Notes: generated from the letters alone by a model not told the origin. Positions 18,929-28,096 are shown, numbered from the stretch's first letter. The stretch is 64,000 nucleotides of DNA from Streptosporangium lutulentum (GCF_030811455.1 NZ_JAUSQU010000001.1:6882001-6946000), one strand, 5' to 3'. Numbers and translations are program-made.

Positions 18929-19498
18929 ATGAACAAGATCAAGCTGACGCTGGCCGGAGCCGTCCTCGGTACCGTCTTCGGCGGGCTGACCGTGGCCACC
19001 CCGGCGTTCGCGGACGAGCGTTCCTGCCGGGGCACCATCCGCGCCGTGACCGTCGACGACATCCGCGTGCCGAAGGGCGCGAGTTGCACCCTCGTCGGCA
19101 CCAGAGTGAAGGGCAACGTCAAGGTGGAGCGGAATGCCACCCTGACGGCCCGCAAGGTGAACGTCGACGGCAACGTCCAGGCCGAGGGCGCCCGTGCCGT
19201 GTCGGTGACCGGCGGCTCGACGGTGCGCGGCAGCGTCCAGGTGAAGCAGGGCAACGCCGCCACGGTGACCTCGTCGCGGATCAACGGTGACATCCAGCTT
19301 GACGCCAACCGCCGCTACCTGCGGGTCAACGACAACCGGGTCGGCGGCAACATCCAGGTGGTCGGCAACCGCGGCGGCGCGCAGATCCACCGCAACGCGG
19401 TCAAGGGCGACCTGCAGTGCAAGGAGAACCGCTCGAAGCCGACCGGTGGAAAGAACTCCGTCGGCGGCGACAAGGAAGACCAGTGCCGCCGCTTCTAG
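18929..19498 (+). CDS. Secreted repetitive, beta-helix-like protein of unknown function
   Basis: A 189-residue preprotein starting at ATG 18929 after GGAGGG. A Sec signal peptide covers about residues 1-29 (cleavage after PAFA). The mature chain has short recurring strands about 20 residues apart: VKGNVKVERNATL, VDGNVQAEGARAV, VRGSVQVKQGNAA, INGDIQLDANRRY, VGGNIQVVGNRGG, VKGDLQCKENRSK. This G-N/D-hydrophobic-Q rhythm is what a parallel beta-helix or bactofilin-like solenoid shows. Three or four cysteines near the ends may staple it. Function unknown; a surface structural or adhesive role is inference. Confidence 0.85.
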   Translation: MNKIKLTLAGAVLGTVFGGLTVATPAFADERSCRGTIRAVTVDDIRVPKGASCTLVGTRVKGNVKVERNATLTARKVNVDGNVQAEGARAVSVTGGSTVRGSVQVKQGNAATVTSSRINGDIQLDANRRYLRVNDNRVGGNIQVVGNRGGAQIHRNAVKGDLQCKENRSKPTGGKNSVGGDKEDQCRRF

Positions 19499-19512
19499 AT
19501 CCGCGCGACCGG

Positions 19513-19890
19513 TCACGCCAGGGCGGCGGCGACCTGGCGGCGGAGCAGGGCCTCGTGACCGGGGTCGGTGCACAACGTCACGGTCAGCCCGGTGCCGGCG
19601 GCGTCCGCCAGAACGGACAGCAGGGCGGTGAACTGCTCGGGGGGCTCCGCGCCGAGCAGTTCCTCGGCGTGCTCCACGATCAGGGCGACGTTCCCGGCGC
19701 GGGTCACGTCGCGCAGGGAGTCGGCGAGTGCGTCCCAGTTGCGGCCGAAGTAGCCGGGCAGGCGCAGAACCCGCGCCACCTCCTCGAAGAAGGCGGCGCG
19801 GGTCTTGCACGCGCGTCCGTCGACGACCGCCGGCGCGGGACTGGTGGACACCGCCAGCCATTGCGGCAGCGGACGTGCGGCGGATGTCAT
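19513..19890 (-). CDS. Barstar family ribonuclease inhibitor
   Basis: A 125-residue cytoplasmic protein. The barstar signature is LPGYFGRNWDALADSL at about residues 44-59, with the acidic residues that plug the RNase active site. ATG 19890 is 8 bases after the RNase stop, with AAGGA overlapping that stop (TAAGGA), so the genes form an operon in the order RNase, inhibitor. Its evident job is to protect the cell from the nuclease at 19899-20312 before export. Confidence 0.92.
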   Translation of the reverse strand: MTSAARPLPQWLAVSTSPAPAVVDGRACKTRAAFFEEVARVLRLPGYFGRNWDALADSLRDVTRAGNVALIVEHAEELLGAEPPEQFTALLSVLADAAGTGLTVTLCTDPGHEALLRRQVAAALA

Positions 19891-19898
19891 GGGAGTCC

Positions 19899-20312
19899 TT
19901 AGAGCCTGTAGAAGTCGGTGTAGTGGTTCGGCGAGAACCAGGTCACGCCGGTGCTGCGGTTGACGACGATCCGGTACGCGTCACGCGCGGCACCCCGCGT
20001 CCGGGGGTACACGTCGTACTCGTAGTAGGTCCCGCCGCTGGGAAGCTGACCCTCGCGGTTCTGGAAGCGCCCTCCGGTGTAGTTGTACTTGCCTCCGGAC
20101 CAGGTGTACCAGCCGGCGCTGGTGGGGTAACCCTTGGAAGACCAGGTCGCCTTGGCCGAGCGCGCGTCGGCGCACCGTGAGATGGTGCAGGAGTTGATGA
20201 CCGACGCGTCGGCGGGGGTGATGCCGACGACGCCGGTCAGGGAGACGATGGCGGCGAGCATGACGATGAGCCGTGCCGGCCAGAAGGGGCGGGGGCGTTG
20301 CAGGGTGTGCAC
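19899..20312 (-). CDS. Secreted guanyl-specific ribonuclease (barnase/RNase Sa family)
   Basis: A 137-residue preprotein starting at GTG 20312 with GGAGG upstream. Residues 1-36 form a signal peptide (LIVMLAAIVSLTGVVGI core, cleavage after PADA). The mature domain carries the family catalytic set: Glu98 in YYEYDVY, Arg106/Arg110 in PRTRGAARD, and His130 in SPNHYTDF. Two cysteines (42 and 47) could form a disulfide. It cleaves single-stranded RNA 3' of G in family members. With its barstar it may be an antibiotic-like or scavenging exo-RNase. Confidence 0.93.
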   Translation of the reverse strand: MHTLQRPRPFWPARLIVMLAAIVSLTGVVGITPADASVINSCTISRCADARSAKATWSSKGYPTSAGWYTWSGGKYNYTGGRFQNREGQLPSGGTYYEYDVYPRTRGAARDAYRIVVNRSTGVTWFSPNHYTDFYRL

Positions 20313-20533
20313 GAAGCCTCCATGCGAGGGGTGTGAGTGACAGACACCCGTCAGGATCCTCGCCCGAACGCGGTCAGGTAAAGGCAAAGATCACCAAAGG
20401 TACGGTGAACTTTTCGCGACACCTGACCGGCGCCGCGACGGGGACACCGTGCCGGACCCCGCGTTGTCAGGGAGTCCGCCGCCCCTATCCCCGGCGCCGA
20501 ATCCATGAGATCTATGGAGGTGGAGGTTCTGTC

Positions 20534-22150
20534 ATGCGCGCGTACTCATCTGGCGTCTCCGGCATCGCTCTCCTGGGCGAGACGATCGGCGAGAACCTGG
20601 AGCGGACCGTGGCCCGCTTCGGAGACCGGGAGGCGCTCGTCGACGTGGCCACCGGCCGCCGCTGGACCTATGCCCGGCTCGACGCGGACGTCGACCGGCT
20701 CGCGCTCGGCCTGCTGGGCCGCGGCGTCGCGAAGGGCGACCGGGTCGGCATCTGGGCGCCCAACTGCGCCGAATGGGTGCTCGTGCAGTACGCCACCGCC
20801 AAGATCGGCGCGATTCTCGTCAATGTGAATCCGGCGTACCGCGGCCACGAACTGAAGTACGTCCTCGACCAGTCCGGCGTGCGGCTGCTCGTCAGCGCGG
20901 TGCGACACCGGACGAACGACTACCGCGCGACCCTTGAGGAGATCGGGTTCGGCGACGTCGTCTACATCGGCGAACCGAGCTGGGACGCCCTGTTCGCCGA
21001 AGGGGACACCGCTCCCGTCCGCGAGCGCATGGCGGACCTCGCGTTCGACGATCCCATCAACATCCAGTACACGTCGGGCACCACGGGATTTCCCAAGGGC
21101 GCGACGCTCTCGCACCACAACATCCTCAACAACGGCTACTTCGTCGGCGAGCTGATCCACTACGACGAGACCGACCGCGTCTGCGTCCCGGTGCCCTTCT
21201 ACCACTGCTTCGGCATGGTGATGGGCAATCTCGGCGCGACGTCACACGGGTCGTGCATCGTGATCCCGGCTCCCGGTTTCGACCCCGAGGCGACACTGCG
21301 GGCCGTGGAGCGGGAACGCTGCACCTCCCTGTACGGCGTCCCCACGATGTTCATCGCCGAACTCGGTCTCGGCGGGTTCGGCGAGTTCGACCTGTCGAGC
21401 CTGCGCACCGGCATCATGGCGGGCTCCCCCTGCCCCGTGGAGATCATGAAGCGGGTCGTCACGGAGATGAACATGACCGAGGTCGCCATCTGCTACGGCA
21501 TGACGGAGACCTCGCCGGTCTCCACGATGACCCGGTCCGACGACAGCCTGGCCCGCCGTACGGAGACGGTGGGCACGGCCATGCCGCACGTCGAGATCAA
21601 GATCGTCGATCCCGCGACGGGCCTGACGGTGAGACGCGGGGAGTCCGGGGAGCTGTGCACCAGGGGATACTCCGTGATGCTGGGCTACTGGAACGCGGCC
21701 GACCAGACGGCGGAGGCCGTCGACGCCGCCCGCTGGATGCACACCGGCGACCTCGCCACCATGGACGCCGACGGATACGTGAACGTCGTCGGAAGAATCA
21801 AAGACATGATCATCCGTGGCGGCGAGAACGTCTACCCGCGAGAGATCGAGGAGTTCCTCTACGGCCACCCGGACATCGCCGACGTCCAGGTGATCGGCGT
21901 GCCGGACGAGAGGTACGGCGAGGAGCTCATGGCATGGATCGTGATGCGGCCCGGAACCCGGCCCCTGACCGCCGAGGCCGTACGGGAGTTCTGCGACGGA
22001 AGGCTCGCGCACTACAAGATCCCGCGCTACGTCCATCTGGTCGAGGGATTCCCGATGACGGTGACCGGGAAGATCCGCAAGGTCGAGATGCGCGAGAGCG
22101 CCGTCGACGTCCTCGGTCTGCGCTCCGCCGCGGAGATCCGGAACGCCTGA
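20534..22150 (+). CDS. AMP-forming acyl-CoA synthetase
   Basis: A 538-residue adenylate-forming enzyme. The P-loop-like motif is YTSGTTGFPKG, then YGMTETSP, the hinge region HTGDLATMDADGYV, and RIKDMIIRGGENVYPREIEE, with the catalytic lysine in the C-terminal VTGKIRKVEM. It should activate a fatty or other carboxylic acid to acyl-AMP and then acyl-CoA. The length and the ENVYP form suit medium/long-chain FadD-type enzymes. ATG 20534 follows GGAGG by 7 bases; the longer open frame upstream reads into the RNase promoter region. Confidence 0.93.
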   Translation: MRAYSSGVSGIALLGETIGENLERTVARFGDREALVDVATGRRWTYARLDADVDRLALGLLGRGVAKGDRVGIWAPNCAEWVLVQYATAKIGAILVNVNPAYRGHELKYVLDQSGVRLLVSAVRHRTNDYRATLEEIGFGDVVYIGEPSWDALFAEGDTAPVRERMADLAFDDPINIQYTSGTTGFPKGATLSHHNILNNGYFVGELIHYDETDRVCVPVPFYHCFGMVMGNLGATSHGSCIVIPAPGFDPEATLRAVERERCTSLYGVPTMFIAELGLGGFGEFDLSSLRTGIMAGSPCPVEIMKRVVTEMNMTEVAICYGMTETSPVSTMTRSDDSLARRTETVGTAMPHVEIKIVDPATGLTVRRGESGELCTRGYSVMLGYWNAADQTAEAVDAARWMHTGDLATMDADGYVNVVGRIKDMIIRGGENVYPREIEEFLYGHPDIADVQVIGVPDERYGEELMAWIVMRPGTRPLTAEAVREFCDGRLAHYKIPRYVHLVEGFPMTVTGKIRKVEMRESAVDVLGLRSAAEIRNA

Positions 22151-22316
22151 TCGGGTCCGGACGGCGACCGGACGCCGGAAGCCCCTGCGCAGCGGCGATT
22201 CGAGGGTAAGTCCGTTTGTTTTCGATCAGCCCGACCGCCGTTCATGTTGCGTTCAGCGCGCTCTTCGAGACTGACCCGCCGGCACCCTCTTGAAGTGACG
22301 TACGGAAGGCTTCATC

Positions 22317-23816
22317 GTGAAAGACAAAAATATCGAGGATCCCGAGCGCTCGACGGTCTCGCGGCGCCAGTTGGTCAAGTACGCCGGTCTCGGAGCGACG
22401 CTGGTCGCCGCGAGCCCGATGGTGACCGGCACTCCGGCGTGGGCGGACGACGACGACCGTCAGCACGGGAAGCCCAGCGACTCCCGCGGCCGCGTGTGGC
22501 GCGCCGGCGACCACCACGTGCACTCGGAGTACAGCGGCTCGTTCGACACGAAGACGAACCCGCCGAAGTTCACCAAGGGCGGCGACGCCGTCTACCCGAT
22601 CGTCACCAACGCGATCATGGCCAAGTACTTCGGCCTCACCTGGGCGATGTGCACCGACCACGGCGGCCCGACGCACTCGAAGGTCAACCTTGAGCAGGCC
22701 TACCCCGACCTCCTGCGCTCGCGCGTGATGGTGCCCGAGGTACTGCAGTTCTGGGGAATGGAGTTCGACGCCCCGGCGCTGGACCACCACACGCTGATGA
22801 TCCCTCACCACGCGGACGAGGCGCAGCAGCTGTTCGAGCTGGAGAGCCGGTTCGCCAAGCTCGACCCCTTCCCCGCCGACCCCGGCCGCGACACCGAGGC
22901 CAAGATGGTCGAGTTCCTGAAGGCCGCGAGGGGCATGCCCCGGCAGCCGCTGGTGATCGCTCACCACGCCTCCCGCTCGGCGACCGGCCTCGGCGTCTAC
23001 GGGCAGGACACTCCCCGTGAGTTCCGTAACGGCAACAACGCCGCCCCGGAGATCTACGTCGGCTTCGAGGGCGCTCCCGGTCACCAGGCGGCCCCGCTCA
23101 ACGGCGGCGCGCGCGGGTCGTACGGCAGCCACCCGACCTACGGCGGCTTCGACCAGATGACGGCCCGCGTCGGCGGCCTGTGGGACTCGCTGCTCGGCGA
23201 GGGCCGCCGCTGGTGGATCACCGCCACCTCGGACTCGCACGTGCACTGGACGCGCGGTGGCTCCGACTTCTGGCCGGGCGAGTACAGCAAGACCCACGTG
23301 CTGGCCAGGCAGGACTACGCCGACATCATGGACGGCCTTCGCAACGGGCGCATCTGGGTCGGCACCGGTGACCTGATCACCAGCCTCGACCTCACGCTGA
23401 GCAACCAGGGCAGTGACGCGGCCATGGGCGAGACCCTCACCGTGAACCGCCGCAACCGCACCGACGTCGACATCGAGATCAAGTTCCGGCCGCTGGACGG
23501 CAAGAACGGCAACGACGAGCGTCCGGAGGTCAGGCGTGTCGACCTGATCGTCGGCAAGGTCACCGGCGTCAGCTCCAACCTCGACGCCGACACCAACCCC
23601 ACCACGAAGGTCGTGGCCCGCTTCGGCCCCCGCGACTGGCGCAAGCAGGGCAAGGACTACGTCATCCGCTACACCCTGCGCGACGTGGACGGCGACCTCT
23701 ACGCTCGCGTGCGCGGCACGAGCACCGATGAGGCCGAGCCCCTCGCCGACGGCAAGGAGAGCCCCTGGGACGACCTGTGGTTCTACTCCAACCCCGTTTT
23801 CGTCGAGCTTCGCTAG
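22317..23816 (+). CDS. Tat-exported PHP-type metal-dependent phosphoesterase-like protein
   Basis: A 499-residue preprotein starting at GTG 22317 after GGAAGG. A twin-arginine signal is clear: SRRQLVKYAG at residues 15-24, then a hydrophobic stretch to about 43 (TPAWA). The mature chain has PHP-like metal motifs: DHHVHSEYSG near residue 62, CTDHGG near 121, IAHHAS near 218 and TSDSHVHW near 305. A PHP-domain hydrolase folded in the cytoplasm with its metals, then exported, fits. The C-terminal 130 residues look like a beta-sandwich. Substrate unknown. Confidence 0.85.
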   Translation: MKDKNIEDPERSTVSRRQLVKYAGLGATLVAASPMVTGTPAWADDDDRQHGKPSDSRGRVWRAGDHHVHSEYSGSFDTKTNPPKFTKGGDAVYPIVTNAIMAKYFGLTWAMCTDHGGPTHSKVNLEQAYPDLLRSRVMVPEVLQFWGMEFDAPALDHHTLMIPHHADEAQQLFELESRFAKLDPFPADPGRDTEAKMVEFLKAARGMPRQPLVIAHHASRSATGLGVYGQDTPREFRNGNNAAPEIYVGFEGAPGHQAAPLNGGARGSYGSHPTYGGFDQMTARVGGLWDSLLGEGRRWWITATSDSHVHWTRGGSDFWPGEYSKTHVLARQDYADIMDGLRNGRIWVGTGDLITSLDLTLSNQGSDAAMGETLTVNRRNRTDVDIEIKFRPLDGKNGNDERPEVRRVDLIVGKVTGVSSNLDADTNPTTKVVARFGPRDWRKQGKDYVIRYTLRDVDGDLYARVRGTSTDEAEPLADGKESPWDDLWFYSNPVFVELR

Positions 23817-23822
23817 TCCTCC

Positions 23823-23863
23823 GACCGGTCGGCCTCCCTCCCCGCGAGGGGGGCCGCCCGGTC
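23823..23863 (+). terminator. Hairpin terminator after the PHP-like gene
   Basis: Arms 23823-23840 and 23846-23863 pair at 16 of 18 positions around the loop CCCGC, starting 7 bases after the stop codon. A tandem 12-base repeat, GTCCGGTTCGAT twice, follows at 23869-23892. Confidence 0.65.
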
Positions 23864-23967
23864 ATCGCGTCCGGTTCGATGTCCGGTTCGATCGGAGCCG
23901 CGCCCGCGGCGCGACCCGGCCGCCCCCGTTCCCTCCACGACGGCCGACCGGGAAGTACGATCGGGAG

Positions 23968-24504
23968 ATGATCGATAAGACCGAAACCGTACCTGGGTGG
24001 CTCGCTCCTGAAGAACTGGAGTCGGTACGGGGGCGGATGCCGATCCTCTACGTCGACGCCGTGCCGGTGCGCGTCGACGACACCGGCGTGGTGACCCACG
24101 TCGGCCTGCTGCTGCGCATCGCATCGGACGGGACGGTCAGCCGGGCCCTGGTCTCCGGGCGGGTCCTTCACCACGAGCGTGTCCGCGACGCGCTGCTGCG
24201 CCACCTGGAGAAAGACCTCGGTCCCGTGGCGCTGCCCCATATCCCGGCCTCCCCGCAGCCGTTCACCGTCGCCGAGTACTTCCCGACGCCGGGCGTCACG
24301 CCGTACCACGATCCGCGCCAGCACGCCGTGTCCCTGGCCTACGTCGTCCCGGTGGCCGGTGACTGCCGCCCCCGCCAGGACGCCCTCGACCTCGTCTGGT
24401 TCACGCCGGAGGAGGCCTCCTCTCCGCTGGTGCAGCAGGAGATGCCCGGCGGGCAGGGAGTCCTGCTGAAGCAGGCCCTCGCACACGTCGGCCGCCTTTC
24501 CTGA
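23968..24504 (+). CDS. DUF4916 (Nudix-like) protein with a degenerate Nudix box
   Basis: A 178-residue protein of the DUF4916 group, starting MIDKTETVPGWLAPEELESV. The Nudix box is present in outline but altered: GRVLHHE, seven residues, then RHLEKDLG (residues about 65-86), so the canonical REUXEE glutamates are mostly replaced. Metal-dependent hydrolysis may be lost, or the protein may bind rather than cleave nucleotides. It is followed at 24609 by the glycosyltransferase gene. Confidence 0.83.
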   Translation: MIDKTETVPGWLAPEELESVRGRMPILYVDAVPVRVDDTGVVTHVGLLLRIASDGTVSRALVSGRVLHHERVRDALLRHLEKDLGPVALPHIPASPQPFTVAEYFPTPGVTPYHDPRQHAVSLAYVVPVAGDCRPRQDALDLVWFTPEEASSPLVQQEMPGGQGVLLKQALAHVGRLS

Positions 24505-24608
24505 ACGGCCGGCGGCCCGGCGGACGGCCGAGCGCCTCGGCGGTCGTCCGGCCCCGTCGACGCGGGACGAGTACCGCAGCAGTCTCGTCAATGGTGTGAA
24601 ATAGCCCG

Positions 24609-26081
24609 ATGACGATGGACGTTGCGGAGACGACCAGGGTTCGGCGACGTGCCCGATCCCGTCTGCCGGAGGTGATTCCGGCGGTGGCGGCGACCCTGAT
24701 CGGCCTCTGGAGCATCACCACGCCCTCGTTCTGGCGGGACGAGTCGGTCAGCGTGATGGCCGCCTCGATGCCCCTCGGTGACCTGTGGAACCTGCTCGAC
24801 AGCATCGACCGGGTGCACGCGCTCTACTATCTCCTGCTCCGGCCGATCGCCGCGATCTCGACCGGCGAACTGGCCATGCGCCTGCCCTCGGTCGTCGCCA
24901 CAGCCGTCGCCGCGTACGGCATCGCGCTCCTGGGCGGGAAACTCGCCACCCCGAGGGTGGGCCTTCTCGCCGGGTTGTTCTACGCCACGCTGCCGATGGT
25001 GAGCCGGTACGCCCAGGAGGTCCGCAGCTACGCCATCGTGACGGCGGTGGCCGTACTGACCACATGCGTGCTGGTCGAGGCGGCGCGGCGATCGAGCCTC
25101 CGGTGGTACCTGGGCTACGCGGCCGGCCTGGTGCTGCTCGGCTGGTTCCACGTCTACGCCCTGCTCCTGGTCGTCGCGCACGTGGTGACGGTGCTCCTGT
25201 GGCGCCGCCGTGACGTCGCGCCGACGGCGCCGCCCCGCCCGGAGATCGCGAGGTTCGCCGGCGCGCTGGTCGTGGCCGGGGCCGGAATCGCCCCGCTCGC
25301 GCTCCTCACGGCCGGGCAGCGCGAGGCCCAGCTGTCGTGGTTGACGTCGCCGGGGCTCTCCGACGTCTCCACGTTCGGACAGGAGCTCGCGGGCAACGCG
25401 TGGGTGGCTTTGCCCATGGTCGCCCTCATGATCTTCGGGGCGTTCGCGGGCGGGCGGCTGACCAGGGTCGCGCTGCCCTGGGCGCTGCTGCCGTTCGTGT
25501 CCATGGTCGTCTCGCAGATCTATCCGGTCTACAGCCCGAGGTACGTGCTCTTCGCCGTCCCCGCCATGGCGCTGCTCGCGGGGGCGGGCCTGAACGCCCT
25601 GCGGCCCCGGGCGCTCCCCTGGGCCGGGCTGGTCCTCATCGCGGCGCTGACCGTCCCGGCGCACCTGACGATCCGCGAGCCGAACACCCGGCCCGACGAT
25701 CTGCGCGGCATGGCGGCCGCCCTGCTGGCCAAGGAGCACCCCGGAGACGCCGTGCTCTACGTGGGCGCGCACTGGCGCCTGTTCGCCGCCGTGTACGAGG
25801 ACGCGTACCGGAACCTGCGCGATCTCACCTACGCTCCCGGTCAGACCACGCCGAGAACCGGGGCGCAGCTCAGGGCCGCCCTGGACGGCGTCGAGCGCGT
25901 CTGGGTGGTCACCGGCGGCAGAAAACACCAGAACAGCGCCTTCGTGGAGGACGACGAGCGCTACCTGGCCCTCATGGGTGACCGCGATTTCACCCTGAGG
26001 TCCACCGACGACTTCGGGTATTCGTGGATCGGCCTCTACGTCCGCACGCCGGTCGGCGACGAGAGCGACGCGTCGAACTGA
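24609..26081 (+). CDS. Membrane glycosyltransferase, GT39-like
   Basis: A 490-residue protein with about 10 hydrophobic segments and a soluble C-terminal domain of about 120 residues. The first periplasmic loop has the acidic motif SFWRDESVS (residues about 41-49), the position of the catalytic Asp-Glu in PMT-type (GT39/GT-C) polyprenyl-phosphate-dependent transferases. Other family marks are the SRYAQEVRSY and SPRYVLFAVPA segments. It probably moves a mannose-type sugar from a polyprenyl carrier to an envelope acceptor. Confidence 0.85.
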   Translation: MTMDVAETTRVRRRARSRLPEVIPAVAATLIGLWSITTPSFWRDESVSVMAASMPLGDLWNLLDSIDRVHALYYLLLRPIAAISTGELAMRLPSVVATAVAAYGIALLGGKLATPRVGLLAGLFYATLPMVSRYAQEVRSYAIVTAVAVLTTCVLVEAARRSSLRWYLGYAAGLVLLGWFHVYALLLVVAHVVTVLLWRRRDVAPTAPPRPEIARFAGALVVAGAGIAPLALLTAGQREAQLSWLTSPGLSDVSTFGQELAGNAWVALPMVALMIFGAFAGGRLTRVALPWALLPFVSMVVSQIYPVYSPRYVLFAVPAMALLAGAGLNALRPRALPWAGLVLIAALTVPAHLTIREPNTRPDDLRGMAAALLAKEHPGDAVLYVGAHWRLFAAVYEDAYRNLRDLTYAPGQTTPRTGAQLRAALDGVERVWVVTGGRKHQNSAFVEDDERYLALMGDRDFTLRSTDDFGYSWIGLYVRTPVGDESDASN

Positions 26082-26175
26082 GACACCTTCAAGGGCGAGG
26101 ATCGCCCGGCCGCCGCCTGTTCCATGCCCGCCCCGGTAGGACCGGACCCGCCCCGATGGGAGTAACCTGCCCGCC

Positions 26176-26916
26176 ATGCGTATCGCGGTTATCTCCGATC
26201 TTCACGGCAACCTCCCGGCTCTGGAGGCTGTGCTCGCCGACATCGCGGAACGCGGTGCCGACGTGGTGGTCAACCTCGGCGACATGGTCTCCGGCGGCCT
26301 GGCCCCCGGGGCGACGGCCGACCGGCTGATGGAGCTCGGCCAGGTCAGCGTGCGCGGCAACCACGAACGCCAGGTCCTTCAGAACCCCTACGAGCGGATG
26401 TCCAGGTCGGACCGGCTCGCCCACGACCAGCTCACCGAAGCCCACCGTGCCTGGTTCGCCTCCCTGCCGCTGACCGCCGAGATCGTGCCCGGCGTGCTGG
26501 CCTTCCACGGCAGTCCGTACGACGACCTCGTCTACCTGCTCGACACCGTCGAGCAGGACGGCGCCAGGCCCGCCACCGAGGAGGAGGTCACGGCGAGGCT
26601 CGGCGAGTACGCGACGTGGCCGCTTCTCCTCTGCGGCCACACCCACCTGCAGCGGCGGGTACGGCTCAGCACGGGGGCGCTCGTCGTCAATCCCGGGAGC
26701 GCGGGCTGGCCCGCTTACGACGATGACCAGCCGTACCCGCACGTCATGGAGTCGGGCACCCCGCACGCCCGCTACGCGATCGTCGACGATGCGAGCGGAC
26801 GCTGGGAGGCCGAGCTCCTGGCCGTGAATTACGACTGGGAGGCCGCGGCGATGCTGGCCGAGAGCAACGGCCGTCCGGACGTCGCCGGGCAGCTGCGCAC
26901 CGGCCTGGCCCGTTAG
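26176..26916 (+). CDS. Metallophosphoesterase (YfcE/MJ0936-like)
   Basis: A 246-residue calcineurin-like phosphoesterase. Metal motifs run in the family order: ISDLHGN at residues 5-11, NLGDMVSGG, RGNHER, a histidine in LAFHGSPYDD and CGHTHLQRRV. The final part has the VVNPGSAGWP element typical of YfcE-type enzymes. It should hydrolyse a small phosphodiester; the natural substrate is unknown. Confidence 0.92.
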   Translation: MRIAVISDLHGNLPALEAVLADIAERGADVVVNLGDMVSGGLAPGATADRLMELGQVSVRGNHERQVLQNPYERMSRSDRLAHDQLTEAHRAWFASLPLTAEIVPGVLAFHGSPYDDLVYLLDTVEQDGARPATEEEVTARLGEYATWPLLLCGHTHLQRRVRLSTGALVVNPGSAGWPAYDDDQPYPHVMESGTPHARYAIVDDASGRWEAELLAVNYDWEAAAMLAESNGRPDVAGQLRTGLAR

Positions 26917-27176
26917 AGAGCTCCCGCCGCCGGTGAAAGGCCGGGCCGGCCGCGGCGATGAAGGGCCGCGAGCGCGAGGCGCCGGTGTCCAAGGGCCGGG
27001 CGGGGTGAGAGCCGGACGACAACCGGCTCGCGCGACCGGAGCGGGTGCCGGGCGAAGGGCCGACGGCCCGCGGGTCGCCGGACCCGTGGGCGGCCGACGA
27101 GCCGAGGTGATTCCGGGTCGTGCGTCGGAACGCACGGGGACCGCGTAATCCAAGAAATGTGGCTAGCATTATTGGC

Positions 27177-27368
27177 ATGCCTGAGCCAGTCACGCTTCCC
27201 AATGGCCAAAACCTGAGTTGTGACACGTGCGAAAATCAGCTCTTCGATTCATTCCAGTGGAAGCTTCAGACCACGGGGATGACATTCTTCAACCTTGACT
27301 GGGCCAATCGCAGTGCGACCTGCTTTGTATGCGCCTCGTGCCGTCGCATTCACTGGTTCCATTTGTAA
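27177..27368 (+). CDS. Small zinc-ribbon protein
   Basis: A 63-residue protein, MPEPVTLPNGQNLSCDTCEN at its start, with two CxxC knuckles (CDTC at about 15-18 and CASC at about 53-56) that would bind one zinc. The middle is aromatic (FDSFQWKLQTTGMTFFNLDW). No ribosome site precedes ATG 27177, but a -10-like TAGCAT lies 7 bases upstream, so the mRNA may be leaderless. Base composition is clearly less GC-rich than its neighbours. Function unknown. Confidence 0.75.
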   Translation: MPEPVTLPNGQNLSCDTCENQLFDSFQWKLQTTGMTFFNLDWANRSATCFVCASCRRIHWFHL

Positions 27369-27467
27369 ACCGGGGTCGTCGGCACGCCTGCCGGCACCGC
27401 CGTATCGGTCACCCGGCATTCGGCCGTTCTCCCACCGGGGGCGTTTCCCCGCCCGGTCCGGAGAACC

Positions 27468-28031
27468 TCAGGGACGCGCCTCCCAGTCGGCCTTGGTCAG
27501 CGCGTACTCGACCTCTCCGTGTTCGGAACCCTCGATGGCGTCCGGCCAGTCCTGATGGAAGGTGCGCACCAGCGTCAGGCCGCACTTCTCCATCACCCGC
27601 CGGGAACCGAGGTTGACGGCCATCGTCTCCGCGAACACCCGCTCCACGCCCAGTTCGGTGAAGCCCTTGCCGATCAGCGCACGCGACCCCTCGGTGGCGT
27701 AGCCCCTGCCCCAGGCGGACGCGCGCAACCGGTAGCCGAGCTCGATCTCGCCGTCCTTCGGCTCCTCCAGCCGTGGCCGGAAGTGGAACCAGCCCAGGAA
27801 CCGGCCGGTGGATTTCTCCACCGCCGCCCAGAAGCCGAACCCCTTGAACCGGCTGTAGTACCCGAGGAACGCCGGCAGGACCCTGTCTCGGATCTCTTCG
27901 CGGGGGGTGGCCCTGCCTCCGTTGAGGAAACGCATGACCGCGGGGTCAGCGTCGAGCTCGACCAGATCGTCCTCGTCGGCCTCGGTGAAGCGGCGCAGCG
28001 TCAGACGCCCGGTCTCAAGGAAGATCGTCAT
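27468..28031 (-). CDS. GNAT family N-acetyltransferase (RimJ/RimL type)
   Basis: A 187-residue protein. It opens with the RimJ/L-type strand TIFLETGRLTLRRFTEAD and has motif A ASAWGRGYATEGSRALIG at about residues 105-122, then AVNLGSRRVMEKCGL, the motif-B helix that contacts CoA. It probably acetylates a protein N-terminus or small amine. The start is ATG 28031; no clear ribosome site is seen there. Confidence 0.9.
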   Translation of the reverse strand: MTIFLETGRLTLRRFTEADEDDLVELDADPAVMRFLNGGRATPREEIRDRVLPAFLGYYSRFKGFGFWAAVEKSTGRFLGWFHFRPRLEEPKDGEIELGYRLRASAWGRGYATEGSRALIGKGFTELGVERVFAETMAVNLGSRRVMEKCGLTLVRTFHQDWPDAIEGSEHGEVEYALTKADWEARP

Positions 28032-28096
28032 GTGCCGCAACGTATCGAATCCGCCGATCGGCCGGCCACCGTATAAACCGCGCCACCGCACCGCGC

